NCBI RefSeq assembly: GCF_031143425.1
Contig: NC_090447.1
Span: forward strand, 30,842,238 to 30,906,237
DNA: 64,000 nucleotides
DNA from: Pleurodeles waltl
Lineage: Eukaryota > Chordata > Amphibia > Caudata > Salamandridae
Reading direction: 5' to 3'
The notes beneath the pieces are model-generated. The model saw only the letters and a program-made list of their open reading frames with translations, was not told the DNA's origin and made no database searches. How positions within the stretch are numbered: position 1 is the first letter of the stretch; each line of letters opens with the position of its first letter. The translations under genes and the position numbers were made by a program. Positions 45,159 through 55,560 of this stretch are shown piece after piece.

Positions 45159-45753
45159 TGAGAAAATGTACATAAAGTTAATCATACACCATAGCTGCTA
45201 GGCATCTGTTTATCTTTATTTTGTTGACATGTGCTCGACAACCCTCCTGAACTTTGATGATTGACCTTGTGCTCGCAGCCTTGGGCTGCAATCTGCTTAT
45301 CGCTGCCATATTACTTTTTCCAATTACAGTTCCGAGAATTGTCGTGCTTAATCAGTAACTGCCAGAACAGGTTTGTACAGGTCGTTGCCACCTCCTGCCA
45401 GCTGCATCTGTACCTTCTCCCACCACACCTGTATCCCTGAAATATTCTGAAGGCCGCAGAGGACCTTGAATACGATAGGGGTGGAGTTGTCCTCTGACTA
45501 AGCAGTTTTGTGTGTATATAAGGTTGGGTGCCCCAGAGTGAAGGGGCAGCCTCCGTAGGATAGTCACTTGACTATCCTGGGACTCTGTATTAGCTCGAGC
45601 TATAATCCATGTAATAAACTTCTCTTTATTCCTCCAGTTGGTGACTCCGTCTGATTTGTGAACTCTCTGCTAAATTGACCCTGAGGACAAGGGTGTCCCT
45701 CCACCGCTGGGAAGGAGACCCCGGGTGGGGGTCTAATCTTTCCTGGTTCCTCA
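45159..45753 (+). repeat. 5' LTR of the ERV
   Basis: Starts TGAGAAAATG and ends GGTTCCTCA. A TATATAAGG box near 45516 and AATAAA at 45613-45618 give the expected U3-R-U5 layout. The text just after it (45754 on, GTTGGAGACCAAACAGGG) is the primer-binding-site position; I cannot assign the tRNA. It has a few private differences from the 3' LTR, mostly in the first 200 bases. Confidence 0.95.
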
Positions 45754-46210
45754 GTTGGAGACCAAACAGGGACCCGAGTCAGGCATCCAGGGGACCGACC
45801 GGGTGACGAAGGACTCACGATTGGATTTCCAAGGGAGGCGCCCCACACCAGATTCTGAGCTTCGTTCTCTGTCGTGGACCTGCGGATCTCCACTGTGTGT
45901 CTTCCAGCCGGCTCGACTTCTCCTGGCGCTGTCTGAATTCGGGTCTCTGTTTTCCTTGAACTACTGGAGTCCCCAACTGTTGGACTATAACAGAAGTGTC
46001 AGGTAAGGACGGGAATTGAAAGATTCCGGTCTAAAAATAGGTCTGTGAGTATTGTACGGTTTCTATCGCTCTTTGCAAAGATCGACGTCAGTGGTAAGAC
46101 TGACCTCAGTTGTCATTTAAGTATATAGGAAGCAAAAGGCATATTTGCCACTCATTTGGTGTATTCAAACCACTGGTGTAAGATTTTTATTTTTTTTAAA
46201 TACTGGAAGA

Positions 46211-48526
46211 ATGCCAGCGTTCAGTTGTTGCAGGAAATTGTGTTGTTGTCTTTGCAGTAGGGACTCCCGCCTGAAGGAAACATGCCCCGCTCCTCCCGCC
46301 GGGACTCCGAATAATGATATATATGTTAAATATGGCATAGGTCCGATTATCTGGTCTGATATATGGAGAAAAAGAACCAAAGGTAGTTCTGATTTGCAAT
46401 GGCCTATTCACGGGACATTTGATAAAGATAAATTAGACTATTTACAGGAACGTTTGTTTGTGACAAAAAGTAGACCAGGGATGTTTGATTCACTATGGAC
46501 TTGGCAGAAAGAAGCAGACCAAAGACGTAGGAAGGCAGAGAAAGAATTACAGAGACATAAGACCAGGACGGTGACTGAAAAGGTATATGACTCTGACGTA
46601 GCTGAAGATCAACAGAAAATTTTAGAACATGACCTAAGGCTTCACTTACAAACTGATAAATGTTACCCTTCCAGGACAGTAGTGGATAAGCCACAAGAGG
46701 AAGACCCCCTTTTAAACGATATGTTAGATAAATCCCTGTTATATACTCCACCAATATATCCTACACTACATCCTCAACCTGCACCAGGTGAGCCTATTGT
46801 GCCACCCCCGGTTGGATCTCAGGCTAGTGCTCCTCCACCCACCACCCCCCCTCCTGTCACCAGACCTATAGAGGATACACCCCGCCTGACTGTACCCACC
46901 CCTCGAATGGCCCCCGTTTGGCCCACCCCTGACTCCTGTTTAGACACCACACATACCCTCCATCCCATGACCCCGTGAAAGCGCACCCTGCGCGGACACT
47001 TGTTCTCTAATTCACAAGAGGAAGATGTCATTGAAGAAATGACACGGAGGTGGATGACTAATTGGAATGACTATGGGGTCAGGGACATTGTCCACACTAT
47101 GAAACAATAGGATAGTTTAGTTCAGTTACATGCAGCCACCCTTATGTGCAACATTATAATGCAAGAATATGAGGATGGTTCCTCAGCTCCCGCGGGACTG
47201 GTGGACCTCCGAAAACGCGCCTCTACTGGGCTGCCGTTTGGTTCTGGTCTACATGATTATGTTGTTACTCTTCTTGTATATAGGGACCGCCTGTGGACAT
47301 GTAGCCCTTCTTTAAGGGCATCCATGTTTCCAATGAGAGAGGTTCCGCCGGTTTGGCGAGAACCGGTGACGGATGACGCTGGCCAAGTTATTACCGCAGG
47401 GCATTTTCAACAAATGTGGGTACAGACCCCATGGAAAAGACCTGAAACATATACCCTAAAAGCTGCCTTAACTGACCCCGGTAAGAACCCTGCAGGATAT
47501 TATAAAGAATTGCAACAAATTCTTGAATCATGTATTATGACGTTGTCCGATATTGACATGTTAATGGCAGCAGTAGTCCCGCAGGAAGTATGGTCAAAAG
47601 TACAGAGGCACAACCATGCTGAACTAGGGGGCACGTGGGACCAATTGCAAGCAGCAGAAAGAGACAGGGTTGGGGGAGCGAAACCAGACCCACTTATATT
47701 GGCTCTCCCACTGCGTATTTTGGATTTAATGAAGACCATACTTGCACCACACAGGATAAATTGGGATAAATTGGCTGCCTGTAAACAGAAAAAGGACGAG
47801 GGTGTTTCAGACTTTTATACAAGGTTTGAGGGTGTCTTTTCTGATTACAGCGGCCAAGACATGACTACTGAAGGGGGGATAAGACTCTTTGTTGACAAAT
47901 TCGTGGACAATTTATTACCAGACATAAAGGGAAAATTTAAATTGTGTGAAAGTATGTGGCCAGTCTCTACTGCTACTGGAATACTGACAATGGCCCAATA
48001 TTATGAGAACAGGGAGATAGAAGAACAAGAAAAGAACGAGAAAAAAACAAAGGAGTTGAAAACGAAGGTGTTATTTCAGCAGGCCTACCCTTAGCCCCGT
48101 CAACAGCAGTCCAGATCAAGGTCACAAGGACCTCCCAATGACAGAAGGCAGTCCCAACGCCCTCCCCGTTCTTCCCTCTCCTACAATCAGTGCGCCTATT
48201 GCAAGCAGGGGGGCCACTGGAAGAATGACTGCCCCAATAAGGACAACTCCACAGGCCGCCCCATGCCCCCACTGCAACAGGACTACAGACCACGCGGTAG
48301 GTCTGGTCCTGCAGACCGACCCCGCCAGCAGGCCCCTTCATGGTCCCACAGTACCCCCGCCCGAATTATTTTGATGCTTCATCCCAGCGTCAATATTTTA
48401 ATGACGACTATGAGTCATATGAAGGTCAGGGGTCCTCCTTTGACTAGGACAGCCTTCGACAGTGGGGGGTGGGACCAGTTTCTATTCCTGTTAGGCAGAA
48501 TGTCCCTCACGTTGAGGTACAATTAG
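46211..48526 (+). pseudogene. ERV gag remnant
   Basis: A single reading frame runs from the ATG at 46211 to 48526 but is interrupted by TGA at 46976-46978, TAG at 47108-47110 and TAG at 48092-48094. The N-terminal part has a Cys-rich start without the glycine needed for myristoylation, a basic region and a proline-rich segment (about 46740-46930). The middle (47144-48094) looks like capsid and includes a QQMWVQTPWKRPET-type stretch and a basic, glutamate-rich C-terminus typical of gammaretroviral capsids. A nucleocapsid zinc knuckle CX2CX4HX4C (CAYCKQGGHWKNDC) is encoded at about 48190-48232. The tail after the knuckle changes character near 48300, so a frame change there is possible. Confidence 0.8.
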
Positions 48527-51500
48527 ACGGTACTCCACATGATTTTTTGGTAGATACTGGGGCCACCAAAAGTTCTGTTAAACAGGAAGAGGTCCAAGGG
48601 GTCCCTCTGTCTGGCAATATTAACGCCTCTATGGGTTTTTCTGGTGTTTCGGTGGCTAACCCCGTCTCCCAGCCGCTGCATGTTGCTATAGGTCCTTACA
48701 CCATTAGCTCCCCTCTCATTCTTACTTCGGCCTGTAGTGAGAATTTATTGGGTTTGGACCTATTAAAGAAATTGTACGCCACCATTTATTGCTCTCCAGA
48801 TGGAGTTCATGTCACTCTAGGTCCAAATATTTCCCCGTCACAATTTTTGTCAAAAGCACTTCCACCCGAACTTCGAGATTTGCCAGACACTTTATGGGCC
48901 ACACATAAGGACGATGTTGGATGTTTGGACATACCACCGTATGTCATACGCTTGAAAGCCAATGCCAAATTGCCTCGTCTTCCCCAATACAAATTATCCC
49001 AACACATTGAACAACAACTCAAAAATATTGTGACCCAGTTGATTGATTTGGGTGTCATTGAAGAAACGCGTGGTAATGATTGTAACAGTCCTGTCCTTCC
49101 TGTTCATAAAATATTATCTGAAGGCACTGCGTCTCCAGGACTCCGATTTGTTATTGATTTACGGGCGGTCAATAAGATTGTAATACCCCAGTTCCCTGTT
49201 GTTCCTGACATTACGACATTATTAACAATGATACCTGCCTCTGCTACTTGGTTCTCTGTTTTCGATCTTAAGAATGCATTCTTTAGCATTCCCATTCATC
49301 CAGATAGTAGAAACATCTTTGGGTTTTCACTGGGTGGTCGCAGTTTCCGGTTCTGTCGCGCTCCACAAGGCTATACTGAATCACCTAGCATTTTTAGCCA
49401 GGCCCTCAAGGGTCAATTAGTTGCCCTTGTTTTTCCTTGCTCCTCGACGCTGGTTCAATATGTGGATGACCTTTTAATAGCATCCACTTCAGAACAAAAT
49501 TGTAAAACAGATACTGTAGCCTTATTGAAACATCTAGCACACCATCACCATAAGGTCTCCCTCTCCAAATTGCAATATTATAGACAGGAGGTTATATACC
49601 TAGGACACCTCCTGTCTAAGGAGGGACGTACGTTAACGGCTGAGAGAATACAAGCTATACGAGACATACCGGTTCCAAGGACACAGAGAGAGGTTAGGGC
49701 CTTTATGGGTATTACCTCCTTCTGTTGTCAATGAATTCCTAATTATTCTCTTTTGATAAAACCGTTTTTGCATCTCACCCACAAAAATTGTCCTGAAAAA
49801 ATTGAATGGAATGATGATTTTCAGTCTGGTTTTGATGAATTGAAAAATACACTCTGCACAGCACCTGTACTGGGTACGCCTGATTATCGTAAAGATTTTC
49901 AGTTATATGTGAGCGAGAGAAATGGATGTTCACTATCAGTGTTAACCCAAGAGCATGGCGGCAAACAACGCCCCTGTGCTTATTTTTCGGCCGTACTGGA
50001 CCCAGTGGCCCGTGCACTCCCGAGCTGTCTACGGGCAGTAGCCGCTGCAGCGGTCGCAGTGCGCCAGTCGGCCGGGATAGTCATGGATTCACCCCTCACC
50101 CTGTTGGTCCCACACACTGTTGACGCACTATTAAACAAAACAAAAACACAGCATCTTACTAATGCACGATTAACTACTTATGAACTGACACTTTTAGCTA
50201 GTCTTATAACATTAAAAAGGTGCAACACGCTCAATCCTGCCACTTTATTGCCAATTACTGAAAAAACAAAAGATTCTTATGATGACATACTTGACTGCAT
50301 TCTCCGGACGGAGGATGAAACAAAAGGGAGAGTGGACTTACAGGACACTCCACTGAGAGACCCTGATGGCATATTATACGTAGATGGCTCATGCATCAAG
50401 CTACCTGATGGCACTACCTCTGCAGCCTATGCAGTTACAACAGCTACCACTGTAGTTGAAACAGCTAGAATACCACATAACTCTGCTCAGGCCGCAGAAT
50501 TAGTAGCTCTAACACGAGCCTGTGAGTTAAGTAAAGGACTTAATGTGAATGATTACACGGACAGTCAGTATGCATTTGGCGTAGCATACAATTTTGGTCG
50601 CTTGTGGGCAGAACGAGGATTCCTCACTTCACATGGGACACGTATTCAACATGGGACCCTTATAACTAACTTACTTTCTGCCCTGGCGTTGCCCAAAACA
50701 ATTGCTATCATGAAGTGTATTGCACACAAAAAGGTGACAGATGAAACTGGACAGGGCAACGCCCTAGCCGATCAAACAGCAAAAGATACAGCGTATGCAA
50801 AGACAGGACACATGTATGTGGTAGATAGTACAGAGAAGGTTCGTCCCCATGAAATATTTGGGAACACGGTAGAGAGTGTCAGGAAGATACAGGATGAGGC
50901 AACTGAACAGGAGAGAAAGGAATGGGAAGAAGGGAAGGCCAAGCTAGATGAAAATACGCTGTGCTGGACAGATCTGTCACAGAGGGAAAGATGGATGTTA
51001 CCCGATGCATTCGTGCTGCCAGTAGTGACTATGGCCCATAGTCCTGCACACGTTAGTGCGAAAAGCATTTGTGATTTGCTTGATCCGGTTTGGTCTAATA
51101 AAAATATCAGAAGAGTAGCTGACCAACTCGTTCAATCCTGCATGATTTGTTTACAACATAACATAAGGAAGGGTGCCTCAGTCCCCGCTGGGCATTTTCC
51201 CCCACCAACGTATCCCTTTGAAGTACTACAAATGGATTATATTGAGATGGAAAGGTGTAACAACTTGAAATATGTCCTAGTTGTGGTCTTTATGTTTAGG
51301 AAGTGGGTAGAAGCTTACCCTACTAAAGATAATACTGCCCTTACTACCGCAAAGGTACTTCTGAAGGAGTTCTTCCCACGGTTTGGGGTCCCAAGGTGTG
51401 TCTGGTCAGATAATGGGAGTCATTTTGTAGGGCAGGTGATGAAAAGGGTGTGTGAAGGGTTGGGCCTCCGCCAGAAGTTTCATGCAGCTAACCACCCCCA

Positions 51501-52194
51501 GTCAGCAGGACTAGTTGAAAAATATAATGGCACACTTAAATTGAAGATGTCAAAGATATGCGCAGAACGCGGTATACGGTGTCTGGACGCGTTGCCCCTG
51601 GCTTTAATGTCTGTCAGGATGACGCCTCACTCTAGATCAGGGTTGTCACCCCATGAGATAGTGATGGGTAGGCCAGCAAATGTCTGGGGGGTCCCTCGAC
51701 CTCACAAGTACTCAGAACTAGAACATCCTGTTTTGATGGACTATTTAAATGAACTCACTAATTCTTTGCGTTCTATTCACCAACAGGTGCGTGAAGCACT
51801 TCCATCTGTATCCACTGATCCAGGCCACAAGATACTACCTGGAGACTGGGTCCTCACAAAGAATTTCCAGCGGAAAAAGAGTCTTGAATCTCAATGGAAA
51901 GGTCCGCGACATGTCCTTCTTGCTACTCGAACAGCAGTTAAAGTCGAGGGAGCTAAGAATTGGATACATGCATCCCACTGTAAGAAAGTACCCCTACTCG
52001 TACCCTCTGATGAAATAAAAAGTGGTGACCACCCGACGACTAAGGACAGTTTCAGCAACACTACGCGGAGTGATAAAAAACAGAACGACAGTGTGCTGCA
52101 GGAGGTTACCTCAGATTTAGGTCACACTGAACAATTGTTTCCTGACCATACCATACCACAGTCCACAAGATACGATTTCCGCCCACGAAAATAA
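48448..52194 (+). pseudogene. ERV pro-pol remnant
   Basis: The frame opens after a TAG at 48445-48447 and holds protease (FLVDTGATKS, about 48545-48575), RT (RFVIDLRAVNK; FSVFDLKNAFF; catalytic QYVDDLLIA at about 49456-49482), RNase H (YVDGSC at about 50377, AAELVALTRAC, YTDSQYAF, NALADQTAKD) and integrase. The integrase zinc residues are within about 51028-51165, and the DDE core has MDYIE (about 51235), SDNGSHF (about 51406) and GLVEKYN (about 51508). The C-terminal KGPRHVLLATRTAVKVEG and WIHASHCKK block is of the gammaretroviral type. One in-frame TGA at 49732-49734, in the RT connection before RNase H, splits it; otherwise the catalytic residues are preserved. It ends TAA at 52192. Pol lies in a different frame from gag. 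Confidence 0.9.
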
Positions 52195-52389
52195 GAAAAT
52201 GAACAATAAACTGATTGCTTGTCCCCTGTATTAAGTCTGACGATAGCTGCAGGGCCGTGATTTTGACTGTCGGGGCGGACCAGAGTGTGTCAATAGGACT
52301 GCTGGAATCACCCCACCGTGAAGCAACCACAAGTCACGGGCAGCACCTAGGTTGGACTGAACTGCTAGTGGGACAAGCAATAAAGAGAA

Positions 52390-53847
52390 ATGGATGTTAT
52401 ACAAGAAGACAAGAGGAAAAAGAAGAAAATAAGTAATTTAAAAAGACTATTAGGCCCACGTATCGCTTGTCTCACCATAACAATATTATTTTTGGTACTT
52501 CTGTCTTGCATTGGGTGAGTAATACATGATTCTGACTCAGAGGTCTCACCAACTACGCCACTGCCTCCAGAACACAGCCATGTTTCCTTACCACCCCATG
52601 AGGAAGGACGACGTAAGGAATATGAAAACAATACCTTCATATCTATGTTACATCAACATCAGCTGGCTGTAAATAGAACAAATTGTTGGATATGTGGCTT
52701 GCTACCGAGTTCCGTGCAAAGAAGGTTGCCATATATTTCATTCCCTTTTTCTTTTGATGGCTCCTGCAGCGCCTGGTATGAACTATCAGCCATTTGGGCT
52801 ACCTCAATGGATGCTACTAATTCCGGACTATTGGTCACTCACCTATACTGGTTATGCTGGCCCACTGGAACAAGAGTTTATGGAACAAAGGAAGAAAAGT
52901 CAGAATATGCTGACCGACGAAATAGGTCTACTGACATATATTTTTTATCCTTTAATACCACACCCCGGATTGACCGAAGATTTTTTGTAACACAGGTCAA
53001 GGCTCCACTTTGTTTTCAGAAAAGTGGTAATAGAAGTGTAGGTGCCAGTAGCGGTAATGCTACAGTAATATTGAATGGAACTAATTGGCCTACCATGATA
53101 CCATCACGAAACTCGTATTTTGTTTGTGGTAATAATGCCTACACCTCCTTGGTACTCACCTGGACCGGCACGTGTTACATTGCTTGGTTACTACCACCAA
53201 ATTACACAGCTGGCCCTCAACACCACAGGACTCGGAGAGGGGTAATATCTGCAGAAGATACCTCAGCACAAGAAGCATTGGACTACTTTAAAGGAGTCCT
53301 TCCATTTTGGGGCCCTATGATGAACAGTAGGGATATCAGACATCTCACACGAGTCGTGGAAGCAACAATAAATGAAACAGCAGGAGCTCTGAGTAACATC
53401 ACTGCAGAGCTCGCTGCTGACCGCCTTGTTACTCTTCAAAACAGAATGGTTCTTGACATTATCTTGGCAGACCGTGGTGGAGTGTGTACTTTGATCGGAT
53501 TAAACTGCTGCATTTATATACCAGACAATGCCCCTTCAGTGTATAAAGCTATTCAAAGGTTGCATATGATAGCTTCCACAATACACCAAGACGAAGGAAC
53601 ATGGTCCTTGACCGACTGGTTTTGGGGCTTAATTTCCCAATGGGGCTGTAAGATACTAATATTTCTTTTTATGCTTGCTGCTGTATTCCTCACCTGTTGT
53701 CTTTGTGTACAGTGCCTACCTGCTTTGTGCGGTTGCTGTATGGCATCCCTTGCCCCCTGGCCTGTTCGCCCTCCTCAACACACGGCTATGCTGTCCCTTG
53801 AGCAGGAGATAAAAGACCTTATGTCCATTAACATAGACACTGAATGA
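52390..53847 (+). pseudogene. ERV env remnant
   Basis: An ATG at 52390 starts a basic then strongly hydrophobic segment typical of an Env signal peptide, ended by an in-frame TGA at 52516-52518. The same frame then runs open to 53847 (about 440 codons). It contains a CWIC motif (52684-52695) in the surface subunit, several N-linked glycosylation sequons, a furin-like RTRR site (53227-53238), a hydrophobic region after it, an immunosuppressive-domain-like block followed by CX6CC (about 53485-53511), and a transmembrane anchor (ILIFLFMLAAVFL, about 53654-53692) with a Cys-rich cytoplasmic start. CXXC plus CX6CC is the covalent SU-TM arrangement of gamma-type envelopes. The subunits are recognisable, and the surface subunit looks short. 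Confidence 0.85.
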
Positions 53848-53871
53848 CGTTCAAACTTGCCTCACAATGGC

Positions 53872-53882
53872 AAAAGGAGGGA
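53872..53882 (+). promoter_or_regulatory. ERV polypurine tract
   Basis: AAAAGGAGGGA immediately precedes the 3' LTR, the position from which plus-strand DNA synthesis is primed in retroviruses. Confidence 0.75.
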
Positions 53883-53883
53883 T

Positions 53884-54478
53884 TGAGAAAATGTACATAA
53901 AGGTAATCATACACCATAGCTGCTAGGCATCTGTTTATCTTTATTATGTTGCCATGTGCTTGACAAACCTCCTGACCTTTGATGATTGACCTTGTGCTCG
54001 CAGCCTTGGGCTGCAATCTGCTTATCGCTGCCATATTACTTTTTCCAATTACAGTTCAGAGAATTGTCGTGCTTAATCAGTAACTGCCAGAACAGGTTTG
54101 TACAGGTCGTTGCCACCTCCTGCCAGCTGCATCTGTACCTTCTCCCACCACACGTGTATCCCTGAAATATTCTGAAGGCCGCAGAGGACCTTGAATACGA
54201 TAGGGGTGGAGTTGTCCTCTGACTAAGCAGTTTTGTGTGTATATAAGGTTGGGTGCCCCAGAGTGAAGGGGCAGCCTCCGTAGGATAGTCACTTGACTGT
54301 CCTGGGACTCTGTATTAGCTCGAGCTATAATCCATGTAATAAACTTCTCTTTATTCCTCCAGTTGGTGACTCCGTCTGATTTGTGAACTCTCTGCTAAAT
54401 TGACCCTGAGGACAAGGGTGTCCCTCCACCGCTGGGAAGAAGACCCCGGGTGGGGGTCTAATCTTTCCTGGTTCCTCA
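53884..54478 (+). repeat. 3' LTR of the ERV
   Basis: The same 595-bp length and ends as the 5' LTR; AATAAA at 54338-54343. Differences from the 5' copy are about ten single-base changes, for example in the first 150 bases and at GGGAAGAAGACC near the end. Confidence 0.95.
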
Positions 54479-55560
54479 ACACACTGCAACTTACACCACA
54501 CATCACCACACCAGACTCTACAGCTGCTGCTGACACACTGCAACTTACAGCACACATCACCACACCCGACTCTCCAGCTGCTGCTGACACGCTGCAACTT
54601 ACACCACACATCACCACACCAGACTCTACAGATGCTGCTGACATATCTCAGCTTACCCCACACATCACCACACCAGACTCTACAGCTGCTGCTGACACAC
54701 TGCAACTTACACCACACATCACCACACCCAACTCTACAGCTGCTGCTGACATGTCTCAACTTACACCACACATTACCACACCAGACTCTACAGCTGCTGC
54801 TGACACACTGCAACTTACACCACACATCACCACACCCAATTCTACAGCTGCTGCTGACAAGATGCAACTTACACCACCCATCACCACACCAGACTCTACA
54901 GCTGCTGCTGACACACTGCAACTTACACCACACATCACAACACCCAACTCTACAGCTGCTGCTGACACGCTGCAACCTGCACCACACATCAGTCCAGACT
55001 CTACAGATGCTGCTGACACTCTGCAACCTGCACCACACATCACCACACCAGACTCTACAGATGCTGCTGACATGCTGCAACCTACACCACACATCATCAC
55101 ACTATACTCTACAATTGCTGCTGACACACTGCAACCTACACCACACATCACCACACCAGACTCTACAGCTGCTGCTGACACGCTGCAACTTACACCACAC
55201 ATCACCACACCAGAATCTACAGCTGCCGCTGACACGATGCAACTTACACCACACATCACCACACCAGACTCTACAGCTGCTGCTGACACACCTCAACTTA
55301 CACCACACATCGCCACACCAGACTCTACAGCTGCTGCTGACACACTGCAACTTACACCACACATCTCCACACCCAACTCTACAGCTGCTGCTGACACGCT
55401 GCAACCTGCACCACACATCAGTCCAGACTCGCCTCAACTTACACTACAAATAACTACATCACACTCTAGAGCTGCTGCTGACGTGCTGCACCCTACCCCA
55501 CACATCAATACAGCAGACTCTACATGTTGCAGCCTACACTACACATCACCATTCTAGAGT
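54479..55560. repeat. 54-bp tandem array, segment right of the provirus
   Basis: About 20 units of the ACTCTACAGCTGCTGCTGACAC type. The first ten or so units match 44196-44734. Later units introduce AACCTGCACCACACATCAG and AACCTACACC variants, a gradual change toward the second unit type beyond 55.5 kb. Long open frames on both strands reflect the 18-codon period. Confidence 0.95.

Larger units (their letters stand above)
45159..54478 (+). mobile_element. Class I (gamma/epsilon-like) endogenous retrovirus, full length, 9.3 kb
   Basis: Two 595-bp LTRs flank gag, pro-pol and env in retroviral order. The ACAC target duplication (45155-45158 and 54479-54482) is intact, so this is an undeleted provirus. 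The two LTRs differ at only about ten sites by eye, which points to a fairly recent insertion. The 4-bp duplication, the pol end similar to gammaretroviral integrase C-termini, and the CWIC / furin-like site / CX6CC arrangement in env all place it with class I ERVs. Each of gag, pol and env has at least one in-frame stop, so as it stands it cannot make a full set of proteins. Confidence 0.95.

Noticed and set aside
43113..55557. Long open frames on both strands with an 18-residue repeat peptide (up to 385 codons)
   Set aside because: The 54-bp unit is a multiple of three, so any stop-free unit gives long frames. Both strands are open equally, and there are no start-region, signal or domain features.
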